Shown here piece by piece: positions 60,963 through 64,000 of a stretch of DNA of 64,000 nt. Positions within the stretch are counted from its first letter, which is position 1. Each line of letters begins with the position of its first letter. The position numbers and the translations under genes are program-made. Origin of the DNA: Lepus europaeus (Eukaryota > Chordata > Mammalia > Lagomorpha > Leporidae). The stretch covers positions 62,340,468 through 62,404,467 of the forward strand of contig NC_084838.1 in assembly GCF_033115175.1 (NCBI RefSeq), read 5' to 3'. The notes under the pieces were generated by a model, which saw nothing but the letters and a program-made list of their open reading frames with translations, ran no database searches and had not been told where the DNA came from.

Positions 60963-62448
60963 GTGCATGTTATGATGTAATCAGAAAGTATCTTTAATTA
61001 TAAAATAGATCACTCAGAAAATCATGGAAATTTATAAATCATAATCATGGAAAAATGTAACTTTGACTCTTGCTTCAAAATTATTTGCCATCCTTGATTT
61101 TAGGTCCTACTATCATTCTTCAGTAATCAAGAGTGTGCTGTCTTGTTCATGACTATTTCAAAACTACAGCATCTCTCTTCAGCCTATAATATAGTACACA
61201 TGGACATAGTTTTGTTTTGAGAAGAGAAGTGAAGAAAAAACCAAACTAGGCAAGAGTACAATACAATTTTTATTAAATAGCTTCCCTAAAATAACAGCTA
61301 CAGTTGGTCCTTTTTCGTCTATCAAACCATATTCAAGCTTCTTTGGCTGGCATTCTGTATTCTTTATTACTTTGAATTACTTTACTTTTTCAATCTTGCT
61401 TTCATTAACTCCAATGTAATCAAACCTTCTATCTCAATCATTCTCATTACAATTTCCTGGGCAATGTATGCTTATCACTACCCCCAAATTTGTTCAACCT
61501 ATTAACATTAGTACCCTACTCTAAGTACTTTCTCATGGGGACAAGCGAGATAATTCATTGTTATTTATTATTTATTTTTCCTTCAAATACTGAGCTCTTA
61601 CACTCTGCTTAAGTCTAGAGCTTGAAATAAGTTGGACATTGTTTTAGTTATGGAAGAATGTATTGTCTAGTGAAACATACAGAAAAGCTGAAAAGGCAAA
61701 ACCAAATAAAATAATACAATATAAACATGTAATAATATAAGAAATAATGTAATACAAATAATAAAATAATGTAACAAATACTAATATAATTATCGTATGA
61801 CTTGAAGGATAACAAGTTAGTTAACTATATGGATTTAGGAATAGGGGTGGGAAAGCAAGAAAAACTCAGGCAAAACAATAGTATCTATTTAAGTGTTAAC
61901 AAGCATGAGAGTACACAGGGCAAGTCAGAGGAACTAAGATTTGGCTTGGGCTGCAAATTAGGATGCAAATAGTCAGCTCCTAGGCATAGCATTCAATGGC
62001 TATGAAACAATTTCTTTCTTATAAATATTACATTTTATTACAGGTAATGGAACCTTTGAACATAGACCAGAATTTTCAATAGCAAGGAGGTTAAATGGTT
62101 TTAGTGGTATTCACATGCCTATTTACCTGACTGATTTGCAAATAACATGAAATCCATGACTTCAACTTAAGCTGCATTCCTTCTTGGGTTATTACAGGAG
62201 TGGGATATAGCTGATCCTTAAAAATAGGTACTGCACTCATCCACGCTGACTGTTGAAACATTTCTAGAAGCAGAGATGGGGAAAATGTCCAGCATGGATA
62301 TTGAAAAGCTGAATAGTGTGCAACTGAATGTTTCCATCTGTTTCTATGGCCCACCAAGAAGTGAGAATCTGGATATGTGTATTTGAGACTATTTCATAAA
62401 TTTTGTGGAAATTAGAATTAAATAATAGGCTTATTTTTGGAACAAAAG
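60963..62448. other. Unassigned AT-rich intronic sequence
   Basis: Contains an AATA/TAATAC-rich low-complexity patch around 61700-61790; no gene. Confidence 0.5.
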
Positions 62449-62468
62449 TCATATATATATATATATAT
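62449..62468. repeat. (AT)10 microsatellite
   Basis: A short AT run directly left of a palindromic element; the TA target of that element lies at its edge. Confidence 0.9.
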
Positions 62469-62471
62469 GTA

Positions 62472-62591
62472 GGATCTTTCAATGTTCATGGAAAATACCT
62501 ACTATGAAAAACTAATTATGGATTTCTAAACTTTTTTACCAAAATAAATTAATTTTTAATTTCGTTTTCCATGAACTTCTTGAAATTTCCT
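62472..62591 (+). mobile_element. Short palindromic TA-flanked element, complete (copy 5)
   Basis: About 120 bp bounded by TA on both sides. The left terminus 'ttcaatgttcatggaaaa' mirrors the right terminus 'ttttccatgaacttcttgaa'. The interior reads 'ctactatgaaaaactaatta' and 'ttaccaaaataaattaattt'. It has no coding capacity, so it looks like a non-autonomous Tc1/mariner-type element. This is the best-preserved copy in the window. Confidence 0.75.
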
Positions 62592-63579
62592 TATATTTGC
62601 TATGTATTTGCATCATCAGTGCTTTATTGAAGCAAACAAGATTTTTAGACTGGGAAAAATATTAATTCCATGTGTAAGGTCATAGTGATGGAAAATAGAT
62701 TCCTGTTAGAATTACTTCCTGGTATATGAATCAATCTGACATTCTTTGCATAGACTTAACTCATCTTGTTTATTCTCAGAAGAGTTAGCACACTTTAGTC
62801 ATTCCAAATTCTGTTTACAAAAGAACATTGGGCAATTTTCATATAGTGGATAAGGTTTTCAACTCATTTGATCTTACAGATGTAAACTCAACTCCATGAT
62901 GCTAAATAAAATAACAGTACATTTGTTCTAAAGTTTTGGGTAAAATCCAAATTTAATCAATTTGTCCTAAGATTGAAAGCAAACAAAAATGACCCAATAC
63001 TCTATGTTATGAAATTTTCAGTAATGGTGCCTGGACTTTTGAAATTACATTTCCTCTATTTATATTGGCCCCTCCATTGCACCTGATCAACCAGTTCGGG
63101 GAGTGTGAAAGCTGGCTTGGTCTTCATCTACTATGAATCACTCTGTCTCTCTATCTCCAGTTCCAACTCAGCAATTCAAGCATTTGATATTGTTCCTAGG
63201 AGATGCAGTTAATGGTTAGTGGTTTTGAATAAAACTGTGTTACCGACTCTAACACTAATCACTTCTACCCACCTACTAGCTAATATCAATAAGGCAAGAT
63301 GTCTTGTGATTCTTTAAAAACCTGTAACACAAAAAGTGATAACTACTTGCATTTGTATTCATTCTTTTTGTTTTTTATTATCTTCTAATGACCATTTTCT
63401 GAACTCATTTTATTTATTAATTAACTCAAAGCATGTGAGTAGCTCCATTTTGTGCTTGTAGTACCCTTCAAACATGTTGGTTTTCCATACCTGATCCAAA
63501 TCAAGCTATCTTTTGCTAAGAGATCTGTTTGTACCATGACTGAGAGGAGTATCACTTTAAGCAGCTTTTTCACTGTGTC
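62592..63579. other. Unassigned intronic sequence
   Basis: No feature recognised. Confidence 0.5.
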
Positions 63580-63950
63580 TTTTTTTTTTCCTGTTTATTT
63601 ATTTGAAACTTAGAGTTGCAGAGAGAGAGGGAAAGATAGAGAGAGCTCTTTTATTTGTTTTTCATTCCTGAGATGGCCCCAGTGGCCAGGACTGGGTCAG
63701 GCAGGGCTGGGCCAGAGTTGAGCCAGGACAAAGCCAGGAGCCAGGAGCCAGGAGCCATAAGATTTATCAAAATCTTCCACATGGGTGGCAGGGACCCAAA
63801 CATTTAGGCCACCTTCTGCTACTTTCCCCAGGCTGTTAGCAGGGAGCTCTATCAGAAGAGGAGCAGCAGGGACATGAATATGCACCCATAAGGGATGCCA
63901 GCGTCACAAATGACAGCTTTACCTGCTATGTCACAAAGCTGGCCCATTCA
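63580..63950 (-). repeat. C-SINE
   Basis: Minus orientation: T tract, 'tgtttatttatttgaaactt', purine run, 'aatcttccacatgggtggca', 'catgaatatgcacccataag', ending 'cacaaagctggccc'. The flanks 'ttcactgtgtc' and 'ttcactgtc' form a likely TSD. Confidence 0.9.
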
Positions 63951-63956
63951 CTGTCT

Positions 63957-64000
63957 TTTTTTTTTTAAGGTTTATTTATTAATTTGAAAGAGTTACAGAG
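63957..64000 (-). repeat. C-SINE, start only, cut by the window edge
   Basis: T tract then 'ggtttatttattaatttgaa' and 'agagttacagag', the tail end of another minus-orientation copy. Confidence 0.8.

Larger units (their letters stand above)
37181..64000 (-). other. LURAP1L: LURAP1L intron (3' portion, runs off the right edge)
   Basis: Everything right of the acceptor is interpreted as the intron between exon 1 and the terminal exon. No match to the expected N-terminal coding exon or a CpG-island promoter was seen, so exon 1 lies beyond base 64000. This agrees with the human gene, whose intron is tens of kilobases long. The interval contains SINEs, a 4.26-kb L1, LTR-like remnants and much unassigned sequence. 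Confidence 0.75.

Overview
The window is mammalian nuclear DNA from a lagomorph, most likely the European rabbit or a close leporid. The evidence is its repeat content. About 32 copies of the tRNA-derived lagomorph C-SINE are scattered on both strands (Pol III A-box and B-box plus a TC-rich/A-rich 3' end). Several 5'-truncated L1 elements share one 3'UTR type, three of them with clear target-site duplications (TSDs). There is no bacterial, viral or organellar gene organisation. Most open reading frames lie inside repeats or microsatellites.

One protein-coding gene can be supported: the terminal coding exon of LURAP1L (leucine-rich adaptor protein 1-like) on the minus strand, 36806-37180. It has a strong splice acceptor at its right edge and a likely 3'UTR and poly(A) site to its left, near 36450. 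The first exon is not in the window, so 37181-64000 is read as the 3' part of the LURAP1L intron. The sequence left of about 36450 is downstream intergenic DNA. From the human 9p23 order (TYRP1 - LURAP1L - MPDZ), MPDZ would be expected off the left edge and TYRP1 off the right edge.

Layout: 1-6.8 kb is dense in C-SINEs with a 1.07-kb L1 3' end (2860-3932). 6.8-12 kb is mostly unassigned sequence. 12-26 kb is rich in SINEs and L1, including a nested SINE-in-SINE cluster (22660-23650) and a young 643-bp L1 (17440-18082). 26-30 kb is AT-rich with decayed L1. 30-36 kb holds MIR, an LTR remnant, an old unnamed repeat and a SINE inserted in a small palindromic transposon. 35.6-47.3 kb has no recognisable C-SINE and contains the LURAP1L exon. 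47-56 kb carries SINEs and an LTR-like remnant. 56688-60946 is the largest element, a 4.26-kb L1 with a broken ORF2 and a chimeric-looking 3'UTR. 61-64 kb is mostly unassigned, ending in two SINEs.

I found no CRISPR array, operon, structural RNA gene or evidence of a new biological system. The most interesting observations concern retrotransposon structure: a 124-bp duplication joining two L1 3'UTR variants, a recurrent A-tract inside the L1 3'UTR, a family of short TA-flanked palindromic elements, and nested or dimeric SINEs. Boundaries without a stated TSD are approximate, and all family names come from reading alone.
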